In this document: piece by piece, positions 1 through 7,505 of the stretch | Layout of the letters: each line of letters begins with the position of its first letter | Numbering within the stretch: the stretch's first letter is position 1 | Assembly: GCF_041537925.1 (NCBI RefSeq) | Contig: NZ_JBGOSH010000007.1 | Coordinates: 1 to 64,000 of the forward strand | Direction of reading: 5' to 3' | Origin: Ruegeria_C sp041537925 | GTDB lineage: Bacteria > Pseudomonadota > Alphaproteobacteria > Rhodobacterales > Rhodobacteraceae | DNA length: 64,000 nt | The notes under the pieces: generated by a model | What the model was told of the DNA's origin: nothing | Database searches by the model: none | The model's input: only the letters and a program-made list of their open reading frames with translations | Program-made: the position numbers and the translations under genes

Positions 1-142
1 CGCCGTCGATCTGGTCATACGCCTTGAAGTCACCAAAATACTTGGTGATCGCTGCGGTCAGCGTCGTCTTGCCGTGGTCAACGTGGCCAATCGTGCCAAT
101 GTTCACATGCGGCTTGTTACGCTCAAACTTTTCCTTTGCCAT
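1..142 (-). CDS. tuf: Elongation factor Tu, N-terminal part (cut by window edge)
   Basis: EF-Tu is the GTPase that brings aminoacyl-tRNA to the ribosomal A site. Only the first 47 codons lie in the window; the rest continues beyond base 1. The visible protein starts MAKEKFERNKPHVNIG and carries the G1 P-loop GHVDHGKT at residues 19-26, which is diagnostic. A strong ribosome binding site (GGAGG) sits 6 bases before the ATG. It is the last gene of the str operon, 60 bases after fusA. Alphaproteobacteria often have two tuf genes; this is the str-operon copy (tufA position). Confidence 0.97.
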   Translation of the reverse strand, partial: MAKEKFERNKPHVNIGTIGHVDHGKTTLTAAITKYFGDFKAYDQIDG

Positions 143-202
143 GATGGCCTCCTTTTTCGGGAATGAAGGGAGCCCGGCACCCGAGCTCCCTCAAATCTTC
201 GC

Positions 203-2320
203 TTATGCGTATTTGGCCTGGATCTCGTCCGAGATGTTCTGCGGAACCGGATCGTAGTGGTCAAACTGCATGGTGAACTGGGCGCGGCCCGACGACATCG
301 AACGCAGGGTGTTGATGTAGCCGAACATGTTGGCCAGCGGAACAAACGCGTCGATTGCGATTGCGTTGCCGCGGTTTTCCTGACCCGAAACCTGACCCCG
401 ACGCGATGTCAGGTCACCGATGATACCACCGGTATATTCTTCAGGCGTGATCACTTCGACCTTCATGATCGGTTCCAGCAGCTTCGCACCCGCTTTGCGC
501 ATACCTTCGCGCATACCCATGCGAGCGGCGATTTCAAAGGCAAGGACAGAGGAGTCCACGTCGTGGAATTTACCCTCGATCAGCGCAACCTTGAAGTCGA
601 TCACGGGGAAGCCGGCCAGCGGGCCGCTATCCATGACGGATCTGATCCCTTTTTCGACACCTGGAATGTATTCCTTGGGCACCGAACCACCAACAACGCG
701 AGATTCGAACGAATAGCCTTCGCCCGGCTCTGTTGGGGTGATGATCATCTTCACTTCGGCGAACTGACCCGAACCACCCGACTGTTTCTTGTGGGTGTAA
801 ACAATCTCGGCTTCGCGGCTGACAGTCTCACGGTATGCCACCTGAGGCGCGCCGATGTTGGCCTCGACCTTGAACTCACGCTTCAGGCGATCCACCAGGA
901 TGTCCAGATGAAGTTCGCCCATGCCCTTCATGATGGTCTGACCGCTTTCGAGGTCGGTTTCCACCCGGAAGGACGGGTCTTCGGCGGCCAAACGGCCCAG
1001 ACCCTGGCTCATCTTCTCCTGGTCGGCCTTTGTTTTCGGCTCAACCGCGATCTCGATCACCGGATCGGGGAAGGTCATGGTTTCCAGAACCACCGGATCG
1101 CCGGTCGAGCACAGGGTGTCGCCCGTGGTGGTGTCTTTCAGACCCGCCAGCGCGATGATGTCGCCCGCGAAGGCTTCCGTGATTTCCTCACGGTCGTTCG
1201 AGTGCATCATCATCATCCGGCCGATGCGCTCTTTCTTGCCCTTGGTCGAGTTCAGAAGCGTGTCGCCCTTCGACAGGGTACCCGAGTAGATGCGGGTGAA
1301 GGTCAGCGAGCCGACAAAGGGGTCGTTCATGATTTTGAACGCCAGGCCCGAGAACGCCATTTCATCATCCGCACGGCGGGCGATGTCACGGGTTTCCGTC
1401 TCGTCACCGGGTTTGAAGCCCATGTAGTCGACAACGTCCAGCGGGCTGGGCAGATAGTCGATCACGGCATTGAGCAGCGGCTGAACACCTTTGTTCTTGA
1501 AAGCAGAGCCCCCCAGAACCGGCACGAACGCGATTTCCAGCGTGCCCTTGCGCAGCAGGGCGCGCAGGGTCGGCACGTCGGGCTCGTTGCCTTCAAGGTA
1601 TTCCATCATTGCGTCGTCGTCCATTTCGACGGCCGCTTCGATCATCTTACCGCGCCATTCGTCAGCCATGTCCTTCAGGCTGTCACGAATCGGAGCTTTG
1701 ACCCAGGATGCACCCAGATCTTCGCCCTGCCACAGCCATTCTTCCATGGTGACCAGATCGACCAGACCTTCCAACTCGGTTTCGGCACCGATCGGAATGC
1801 CAACCGGAACGGCGCGGGCGCCGGTGCGGTCTTCGATCATCTCAACGCAGTTGAAAAAGTCGGCGCCGATCTTGTCCATCTTGTTGACGAACACCATGCG
1901 CGGAACCTTGTAGCGGTCAGCCTGACGCCACACGGTTTCGGTCTGCGGCTCAACACCGGCATTGGCGTCCAGAACACAGACAGCACCGTCGAGAACCGCC
2001 AGCGAACGCTCGACTTCGATAGTGAAGTCAACGTGGCCGGGAGTGTCGATGATGTTCAGGCGATGCTTGGGCGAGTCGGCGGTTTCACCGTCTTCGGTGC
2101 GTTCCCAGAAGGTGGTGGTTGCAGCCGAGGTGATGGTGATGCCGCGTTCCTGCTCCTGCTCCATCCAGTCCATGGTGGCTGCACCGTCATGCACCTCACC
2201 GATGTTGTGGGATTTGCCGGTGTAATACAGGATACGTTCGGAGCAGGTGGTCTTGCCTGCATCGATATGCGCCATGATACCGAAGTTGCGGTAATGGTTC
2301 AGTGTATATTCGCGTGCCAT
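203..2320 (-). CDS. fusA: Elongation factor G
   Basis: EF-G is the translocation GTPase of protein synthesis, acting on the ribosome in the cytosol. The 705-residue protein is full length for the family. The GTPase motifs are all visible: AHIDAGKT (17-24), the RGITI effector segment (59-63), DTPGH (92-96) and NKMD (146-149). It lies 19 bases after rpsG and 60 bases before tuf, in the classic rpsL-rpsG-fusA-tuf order, so it is transcribed with them. The ATG start follows an AGGA-containing ribosome binding region. The long plus-strand open frame opposite is a codon-bias shadow. Confidence 0.98.
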   Translation of the reverse strand: MAREYTLNHYRNFGIMAHIDAGKTTCSERILYYTGKSHNIGEVHDGAATMDWMEQEQERGITITSAATTTFWERTEDGETADSPKHRLNIIDTPGHVDFTIEVERSLAVLDGAVCVLDANAGVEPQTETVWRQADRYKVPRMVFVNKMDKIGADFFNCVEMIEDRTGARAVPVGIPIGAETELEGLVDLVTMEEWLWQGEDLGASWVKAPIRDSLKDMADEWRGKMIEAAVEMDDDAMMEYLEGNEPDVPTLRALLRKGTLEIAFVPVLGGSAFKNKGVQPLLNAVIDYLPSPLDVVDYMGFKPGDETETRDIARRADDEMAFSGLAFKIMNDPFVGSLTFTRIYSGTLSKGDTLLNSTKGKKERIGRMMMMHSNDREEITEAFAGDIIALAGLKDTTTGDTLCSTGDPVVLETMTFPDPVIEIAVEPKTKADQEKMSQGLGRLAAEDPSFRVETDLESGQTIMKGMGELHLDILVDRLKREFKVEANIGAPQVAYRETVSREAEIVYTHKKQSGGSGQFAEVKMIITPTEPGEGYSFESRVVGGSVPKEYIPGVEKGIRSVMDSGPLAGFPVIDFKVALIEGKFHDVDSSVLAFEIAARMGMREGMRKAGAKLLEPIMKVEVITPEEYTGGIIGDLTSRRGQVSGQENRGNAIAIDAFVPLANMFGYINTLRSMSSGRAQFTMQFDHYDPVPQNISDEIQAKYA

Positions 2321-2339
2321 AGGTCTCAGGTCCTCTGGA

Positions 2340-2810
2340 TTACCAGCGATAATGGCTGAAGGCTTTGTTCGCCTCGGCCATCTTGTGAGTGTCTTCGCGC
2401 TTTTTCACGGCGGTACCGCGCGACTGAACTGCGTCCATCAGTTCACCGGCAAGGCGTTCTTCCATCGTGTTTTCGTTGCGATTGCGCGACGCGGTGATCA
2501 GCCAGCGGATGGCCAGCGCTTCGCGGCGCTCGGGGCGCACTTCGACGGGCACCTGATAGGTGGCACCACCCACACGGCGCGAGCGAACTTCGACGCTGGG
2601 TTTGATGTTGTCGAGTGCTTCGTGGAACACTTCAACGGGGGCGCGCTTGATCTTGGTCTCAACGCGATCCAGCGCGTTGTAGACGATACGCTCTGCGACC
2701 GACTTCTTGCCGTCGATCATCAGGTTGTTCATGAATTTGCTCAGCACCTTGTCGCCAAATTTGGCGTCGGGCAGGATTTCGCGCTTCTCGGCGGCGTGAC
2801 GACGTGACAT
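2340..2810 (-). CDS. rpsG: 30S ribosomal protein S7
   Basis: S7 is a primary assembly protein of the small-subunit head. The 156-residue product has the typical N-terminus MSRRHAAEKREILPD and the conserved GGATYQVPVEVRPERREALA-type core around residues 80-100. The ribosome binding site AAGGAGAGG lies just before the ATG. The gene begins 15 bases after rpsL and is co-transcribed with it. In enterobacteria S7 represses translation of this operon; whether it does so here cannot be told from the sequence. Confidence 0.98.
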   Translation of the reverse strand: MSRRHAAEKREILPDAKFGDKVLSKFMNNLMIDGKKSVAERIVYNALDRVETKIKRAPVEVFHEALDNIKPSVEVRSRRVGGATYQVPVEVRPERREALAIRWLITASRNRNENTMEERLAGELMDAVQSRGTAVKKREDTHKMAEANKAFSHYRW

Positions 2811-2825
2811 ATCAGCCTCTCCTTC

Positions 2826-3197
2826 TTACTTGGGACGCTTTGCGCCGTATTTCGAACGACGCTGCTTACGGTCTTTGACGCCCTGGGTATCCAGAACACC
2901 GCGCAGGATGTGGTAACGCACACCGGGAAGGTCTTTCACACGACCGCCACGGATCAGAACAACCGAGTGTTCCTGCAGGTTGTGGCTCTCACCGGGGATG
3001 TACGAGATCACCTCGAACCCGTTGGTCAGGCGCACCTTGGCAACCTTCCGCATGGCCGAGTTCGGCTTCTTCGGTGTGGTGGTGTAGACCCGGGTGCAGA
3101 CGCCGCGTTTCTGCGGGCACTGTTCCAGGTGCATGGATTTCGAGCGTTTTATTTTCGGCTGCCGCGGCTTGCGGATCAGCTGTTGGATCGTTGGCAT
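2826..3197 (-). CDS. rpsL: 30S ribosomal protein S12
   Basis: S12 lies at the decoding centre and is the streptomycin-resistance locus. The start chosen here gives the standard 123-residue protein beginning MPTIQQLIRKPR; an in-frame upstream ATG would add 12 unrelated residues. A GGGAAAGAA ribosome binding region precedes the chosen ATG. The conserved segments TPKKPNSAMRKVAKV and GGRVKDLPGVRYH, which hold the residues altered in streptomycin-resistant mutants, are wild type in appearance. It is the first gene of the str operon. Confidence 0.98.
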   Translation of the reverse strand: MPTIQQLIRKPRQPKIKRSKSMHLEQCPQKRGVCTRVYTTTPKKPNSAMRKVAKVRLTNGFEVISYIPGESHNLQEHSVVLIRGGRVKDLPGVRYHILRGVLDTQGVKDRKQRRSKYGAKRPK

Positions 3198-3586
3198 TCC
3201 GGTTCTTTCCCCGTTTCGCAACACATGTGACATGCACGCGCGTCGCGTGCGGTTTCAATTCGCTGCACTCATGCGTCCACAAGCGCAAAATCCGCGAACG
3301 TTCCCATTCCGAGGTGAACGTCGCGGTTGGATATCAGAGGGCGCGAACTGCAAAATTGTCCGGGCCTTGACCACTTCATCTATGAAGTCGGCAGTGGGGC
3401 GACCCCCGATGCCGAGATAGCGGGCGTATAGGAGGAGTCGCCGGTGGTGTCAACAGTGGGTCCGATACCCGCCCCGCCAGTGCACCTGCGAGGCCCGTTT
3501 CGCAACTGGTGGAGCCACGACCTTTTGGACAGCAAGGAACGCAGGCATAGTCCGCCGGACATACAATTTTATGTAACAGGGATACA
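3198..3586. other. Intergenic region: rpsL leader and promoter
   Basis: This 389-base gap holds the rpsL promoter candidate at 3425-3453 and a short self-complementary segment (ACTTCAT/ATGAAGT, about 3371-3386) in the transcribed leader. The small open frames here have no ribosome binding site and no family resemblance. Nothing else is recognised. Confidence 0.5.
3425..3453 (-). promoter_or_regulatory. Candidate sigma-70 promoter of the str operon
   Basis: On the minus strand a TTGACA box (3448-3453) and a TATACG box (3425-3430) are separated by exactly 17 bases, close to the housekeeping consensus. It points towards rpsL, which starts about 220 bases downstream, leaving a long 5' leader. 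No other minus-strand gene begins between it and rpsL. This is a sequence match only; no start site is shown. Confidence 0.6.
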
Positions 3587-4395
3587 ATGCAAGCGATCGG
3601 CGTTTGCCGTTTTTTCTAGCCCACACCCGGCGGCTTTCAGGTCGCACGCGAGATGATCGAGGACCGTATCCACTACCTTTTTGCGCCAGGCCGGCTGGAA
3701 GAACGATTTCGATTTTTTTTGAAATTGTCGCCCTGCCCTGCCTGCGTCATCAGACGGATGCGGAGTTCGACCTGGTCATCGTAATCGGAGACAGCCTGCC
3801 GAAGCATCCTCGGGACAGGCTGCACGATCTTACCAGCGATATGCCACAGGTTCAGATCATCTCTCATCCGCCGGGAAAGCACCGTACCATAATGCAAGAC
3901 GTGCTGAATGCTGAGCGAAAGGACCCGTCGCAACCTTGTTTGCAGTTTCGCCATGGCGACGACGATGCCGTCTCGGTCAACTTCATCGAACGTCTCAGAT
4001 CCGCCGTGGAAGAATGCGAGGGGCTGGTGCGGGAAAACCTGACGGTTGCGTTCGAGTGCAATCGCGGCTTTGTCGCCGAGCTTGGCCCGCAGGGTGTCTC
4101 AGCCACCGGTATGTTCAGACCTTTCCTTGCGGTAGCGCTGGAGAAGTAGGTTGCGGGGAAATGTAAGACAACAGTCATGTATTGCTCGCATTCGACGATG
4201 GATCGCGTCATGCCAACGGTCAGCTATACGGATCGGCCGATGTGGGTGCGCGCACATAGCGGCTACAATGATTCCCGCCAGAAGCTGGTAAAGCCGGTGC
4301 CGGTCACGCCCCTGACCCTCGAGCAGGAAGTGGAATTCTCCATGAGATTCGCTGCTGACAGCGATCGCGTGCGTCAGGTGTTCGGCGGATTCTGA
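3587..4395 (+). pseudogene. Broken rhamnosyltransferase-like glycosyltransferase (PF11316 type)
   Basis: Reading from ATG 3587 gives MQAIGVCRFF, an in-frame TAG, then PTPGGFQVAREMIEDRIHYL and a segment matching the start of the putative rhamnosyl transferase family common in Roseobacters. A run of eight T (3713-3720) then shifts the frame. After it comes the recognisable core RFFEIVALPCLRHQTDAEFD, VIVIGDSLP, CLQFRHGDDDAVS, ending at TAG 4147-4149. The same frame continues past that stop with family-like sequence (RVMPTVSYTDRPMWVRAHS) to TGA 4395. Two nonsense codons and one frameshift in a single reading make this a decayed gene. Its tail overlaps the 3' end of the convergent EamA gene by 22 bases. 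Confidence 0.8.
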
Positions 4396-5300
4396 GCACG
4401 CCGCTCTCTGGCCAATGCAAAAAGGCCCGACGCGACAATCAACCCGCCGCCCAGCACCGTGACCGGATCGGGCCAGTCGCCGAACACAGCCCATCCCAGA
4501 GCCAAGGCCCAGATCAACCCCGAATAGCGAAAGGGTGCCACAAAACCCACATCGCCCACACGCATCACCAGCACGCTGCACAGGTAACCCAGCAGGACGA
4601 AGACCGAGGCCGCAAGGATCAGCCCCGCCAGCGGTAGGGTCACCGGCACCCAGGGCTCGGTCAGTGAGGCAATCCCTGCCGCAATCGTCACCATCACCGC
4701 AGTAGCAAATGTTACCATCATCGAGGGCACCTGAGCGGACATGCGGCGCGTGACCAGATCACGAAGGGTGATCAGCGCCACCGCCAGCAGCGCGAAATAG
4801 CTGTGATAGGTAAATCCCTCTGCCCCCGGGCGCACGATCAGGAGCATACCGCAGAACCCGACCGCAATGGCCAGCATCCGCCGCCAGCCCACAGGCTCGC
4901 GAAAGAACAGCGCAGCCCCCAGCGTCACGGTGAGCGGCAGCGCCTGCAGCACAGCCGTCACATTGGCGAGTGGCATATGAAGAAGGGCGTTCAGAAAGAA
5001 ATAGGTGACGGCCACCTCGCTGAAACAGCGGATCAATACCAGCATCCGGTCGTGCACGGGGAAACGCAGGTGAAACAGGCCCAGCCGCCGTGCCAGAAGA
5101 AAGATGAACAGGCAGGTCAGCACCCCGCGCAGCACTACGATCTGAAAGAGCGGCAACGCCGTGCCAAGATATTTGATGACCGCGTCGTTGAGCGTGAACC
5201 CGGCCATGCTGCCGCACATAAGCACTGCACCACGCAAGTTTGGCGACAGCCTCACTTTCTCAGCGTGCGCGCATTCCGGCGCAGGTTTCTGTTGTGTCAT
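4374..5300 (-). CDS. EamA/DMT-family inner-membrane transporter
   Basis: A 308-residue membrane protein with about ten hydrophobic segments and the two tandem EamA repeats of the drug/metabolite transporter superfamily. The first repeat starts near residue 20 (LRGAVLMCGSMAGFTLNDAV) and the second near 160. The start at 5300 (MTQQKPAPE) is preferred because the 64 in-frame residues upstream are arginine-rich and unlike the family. The C-terminus ends PNT after a short basic tail. Substrate is not predictable; relatives export amino acids or metabolites. It is convergent with the decayed rhamnosyltransferase gene and divergent from the APC permease. Confidence 0.85.
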   Translation of the reverse strand: MTQQKPAPECAHAEKVRLSPNLRGAVLMCGSMAGFTLNDAVIKYLGTALPLFQIVVLRGVLTCLFIFLLARRLGLFHLRFPVHDRMLVLIRCFSEVAVTYFFLNALLHMPLANVTAVLQALPLTVTLGAALFFREPVGWRRMLAIAVGFCGMLLIVRPGAEGFTYHSYFALLAVALITLRDLVTRRMSAQVPSMMVTFATAVMVTIAAGIASLTEPWVPVTLPLAGLILAASVFVLLGYLCSVLVMRVGDVGFVAPFRYSGLIWALALGWAVFGDWPDPVTVLGGGLIVASGLFALARERRAQNPPNT

Positions 5301-5490
5301 TGTCGCGCCCGTCACGTTTGAAGCTTCGCTAGGGCGGATGCGGGTTCGCGTCAACAGCCTGAGCCATGTCCCGTTCCGCAGCCATGCTGTGGCAAGGCTA
5401 TCCGCGTGGCGTTTTAAGTGCGACACTTGCCGGGTATAGGTAATCCCGACCCCGCGTCTGACGGGCATCGGGGATTTCGATGACCAGACC

Positions 5491-6879
5491 ATGTCTCAAA
5501 GGGCTTCAGTGAGCGACTTCGTCCCATCCGATTCCGATCAGCCTCGTGCTACCGAGCGAGCCGGATCATCCGGCTCCTACGGGGTCTGGACCTGCACGGC
5601 GCTTGTGGTCGGCAATATCGTGGGCTCTGGCTTCTTTCTGGCTCCGGCGGCGCTGGCGCCCTACGGGGCGGTGGCGCTGATCGCCTGGGGCGTGGTTTCG
5701 ATCGGGGCGCTGTGCCTGGGGCTGGTCTTTGCCCGGCTCAGCCGCATCGCGCCCGAGACCGGCGGTCCCTATGCCTATGTGCGTCTGGGCTTTGGGGATT
5801 TCGCCGGGTTTCTGGTTGCCTGGCTCTACTGGATCTCGATCTGGATCTCGCTGCCCGCCATCGCCTTGGGCGCGACCGATTACCTGCATTTCTTCTTTCC
5901 CGCGCTGCAAGGCAAAACCTATGCCAATTCCGCCCTGGCGATGGCAATGATCCTGGCCGTCGGGCTGCTGAATCTAAAGGGCACCAAAGAGGTCGGTATG
6001 GTCCAGTTGATCATCGTCAGCGTCAAACTGGTTCCATTCCTTGCCGTGGCTTTCATCGGATTGTTCTGGGTGGACTGGAGCCACTTTGCCCCGATCAACC
6101 CGACGCCGATGTCCTTTTTCATGGCCTTTGCCGCCACCACACCCTTCATCATGTATGCTTTCATCGGGCTGGAAACGGCGACCGTCCCGGCGGGCGAAGT
6201 CAGGAACCCGCGCCGGACCATCGCCATTGCTACCATCGCCGGGGTCCTGCTGGCCGCCGCGCTCTATACCTTTGGGACCATGTCGGTGATGGGGGTGATG
6301 TCACGCACGGCGCTGGAGCAATCCAACGCCCCCTTCGCCGACGCCGCTGAGGTGATGTGGGGCAACTGGGCCGGCTACATGGTCGCAGCCGCCGCGATCC
6401 TGTCCTCGATCGCCGCGCTCAATGGCTGGACATTGGTGATGGCGCAGGTGCCTCTGGCCGCCGCGCGCCATGGGCTGCTGCCCAGGGCCTTTGCCGAGCT
6501 CAGCGCCAATGGCGTCCCGGCCAAGGGCATCTTGATCTCGATGTCGCTGTCGATTGTGGTGCTGCTGCTGCAATCCACCGGGTCCAAGACCCTGCTGGCC
6601 GCCTATGAGTTCATCATCCAGCTGTCTATCGTCACCGACATGGCGCCTTATGTGTTCTGCTGCGTGGTCGAAGGGCTGATTCTGATGTCGCTGGGCAGGC
6701 GCATCGGCTTTCTGCGCCCGCTGACCTATCTGCCGGTCGCCATTATCGGGTTCGGCTTTTCGATGTTGACGATCTTCGGCGCGGGCGCCGAGCCGGTGAT
6801 GTGGGCGTTTCTTCTGATGCTGGCCGGATTGCCGGTCTATGTGACGATCCGCCTGCGGCGCAGCGACCCGGAACTCTGA
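5491..6879 (+). CDS. APC-family amino acid permease (AdiC-like)
   Basis: A 462-residue protein with about twelve membrane segments. The first one contains VGNIVGSGFFLAPAALA, the unwound TM1 motif that binds the amino-acid backbone in APC transporters. The pattern resembles the arginine/agmatine or amino acid antiporter branch (AdiC, PotE). The N-terminus before TM1 is a polar 30-residue tail. A GTG at 5509, five bases after AAGGG, has a better ribosome binding site than the ATG at 5491, so the protein may be six residues shorter. The gene stands alone and is divergent from the EamA gene; substrate unknown. Confidence 0.85.
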   Translation: MSQRASVSDFVPSDSDQPRATERAGSSGSYGVWTCTALVVGNIVGSGFFLAPAALAPYGAVALIAWGVVSIGALCLGLVFARLSRIAPETGGPYAYVRLGFGDFAGFLVAWLYWISIWISLPAIALGATDYLHFFFPALQGKTYANSALAMAMILAVGLLNLKGTKEVGMVQLIIVSVKLVPFLAVAFIGLFWVDWSHFAPINPTPMSFFMAFAATTPFIMYAFIGLETATVPAGEVRNPRRTIAIATIAGVLLAAALYTFGTMSVMGVMSRTALEQSNAPFADAAEVMWGNWAGYMVAAAAILSSIAALNGWTLVMAQVPLAAARHGLLPRAFAELSANGVPAKGILISMSLSIVVLLLQSTGSKTLLAAYEFIIQLSIVTDMAPYVFCCVVEGLILMSLGRRIGFLRPLTYLPVAIIGFGFSMLTIFGAGAEPVMWAFLLMLAGLPVYVTIRLRRSDPEL

Positions 6880-6906
6880 TCAAACTAAACCCGGCTGCGA
6901 AAACTG

Positions 6907-7158
6907 TCAGCGGCAGCTAAACGTATACAGCGACCCGGTACCGCTCGCATCAGCCGAAATGAATCGCGCATTCTGGCACAGGTCCTTGGCCATCTCGGCC
7001 ATTGCGACCGGCGGGCGCGCGCCCTGCCCCGAGGTCAGCGGGCCGCTGATAACCACGGTATTGCCGTCATAGGACTGCACCCGCCCCGTTCTCGCATCCG
7101 AGAACCCGGAACAGCCGGCGACGGCCAGAAGTCCGGCAGCGATAACAAAACGGTTCAT
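6907..7158 (-). CDS. Small lipoprotein, function unknown
   Basis: The start at 7158 gives an 83-residue protein, MNRFVIAAGLLAVAGCSGFS, with a lipoprotein signal peptide and lipobox LAVAGC, so the mature protein would begin at Cys16. The rest is a short domain with two further cysteines (near the middle and in the final TFSCR). No family is recognised. It lies alone between the permease and the Mo-hydroxylase operon. Anchoring in the inner or outer membrane cannot be decided, although the residue after the cysteine is Ser, which favours export to the outer membrane by the E. coli rule. Confidence 0.7.
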   Translation of the reverse strand: MNRFVIAAGLLAVAGCSGFSDARTGRVQSYDGNTVVISGPLTSGQGARPPVAMAEMAKDLCQNARFISADASGTGSLYTFSCR

Positions 7159-7256
7159 CCCAAATCTCCTATCGGCCTGTTCACTGAAGCCTAGCATCGT
7201 CGCGGGATGCTGCAAGGGTTTGATCACAAACGCGACTATCGCTGCGAACCTGTTCC

Positions 7257-7505
7257 CTATCCGCCGCGCAGGCGCTGCATGAGGTAGATTTCGTTTTCCG
7301 CCCCGACAGGTGCGGTCAGATCGCTGGCCATGATCCGTCCATCCACCGACACCGACACGCCCGCATCAATCGGTCCCTGCAGTGCGGGATGCTGACGCAC
7401 CAGCGCGCGCAGCATCTCTGCGATGGTGGAGGCCTCGACCTCCACCACGGCCTGCCCGCCAGTCAGGGCGCGCAGCCCGGACCAGAGATGGACCTTAACC
7501 GTCAC
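7257..7505 (-). CDS. MoaD/ThiS-family sulfur-carrier-like protein
   Basis: An 82-residue ubiquitin-fold protein ending in LRGG. The C-terminal Gly-Gly is the residue pair that is adenylated and thiocarboxylated in MoaD and ThiS. The start ATG lies inside the end of the large Mo-hydroxylase subunit gene (11-base overlap), so the two are translationally coupled. The usual MoaE or ThiG partner is not adjacent. Its place at the end of a molybdenum-enzyme operon suggests a dedicated role in sulfuration or assembly of the Mo cofactor for that enzyme. This is inference from position and the GG tail. Confidence 0.75.
   Translation of the reverse strand: MTVKVHLWSGLRALTGGQAVVEVEASTIAEMLRALVRQHPALQGPIDAGVSVSVDGRIMASDLTAPVGAENEIYLMQRLRGG

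Noticed and set aside
257..2359. 700-codon plus-strand open frame opposite fusA
   Set aside because: It is the antisense shadow of a highly biased gene; His/Arg/Asp-rich composition and no domain match.
1..3600. tRNA or rRNA gene beside the str operon
   Set aside because: No cloverleaf-like or rRNA-like sequence was found in the leader or the spacers.
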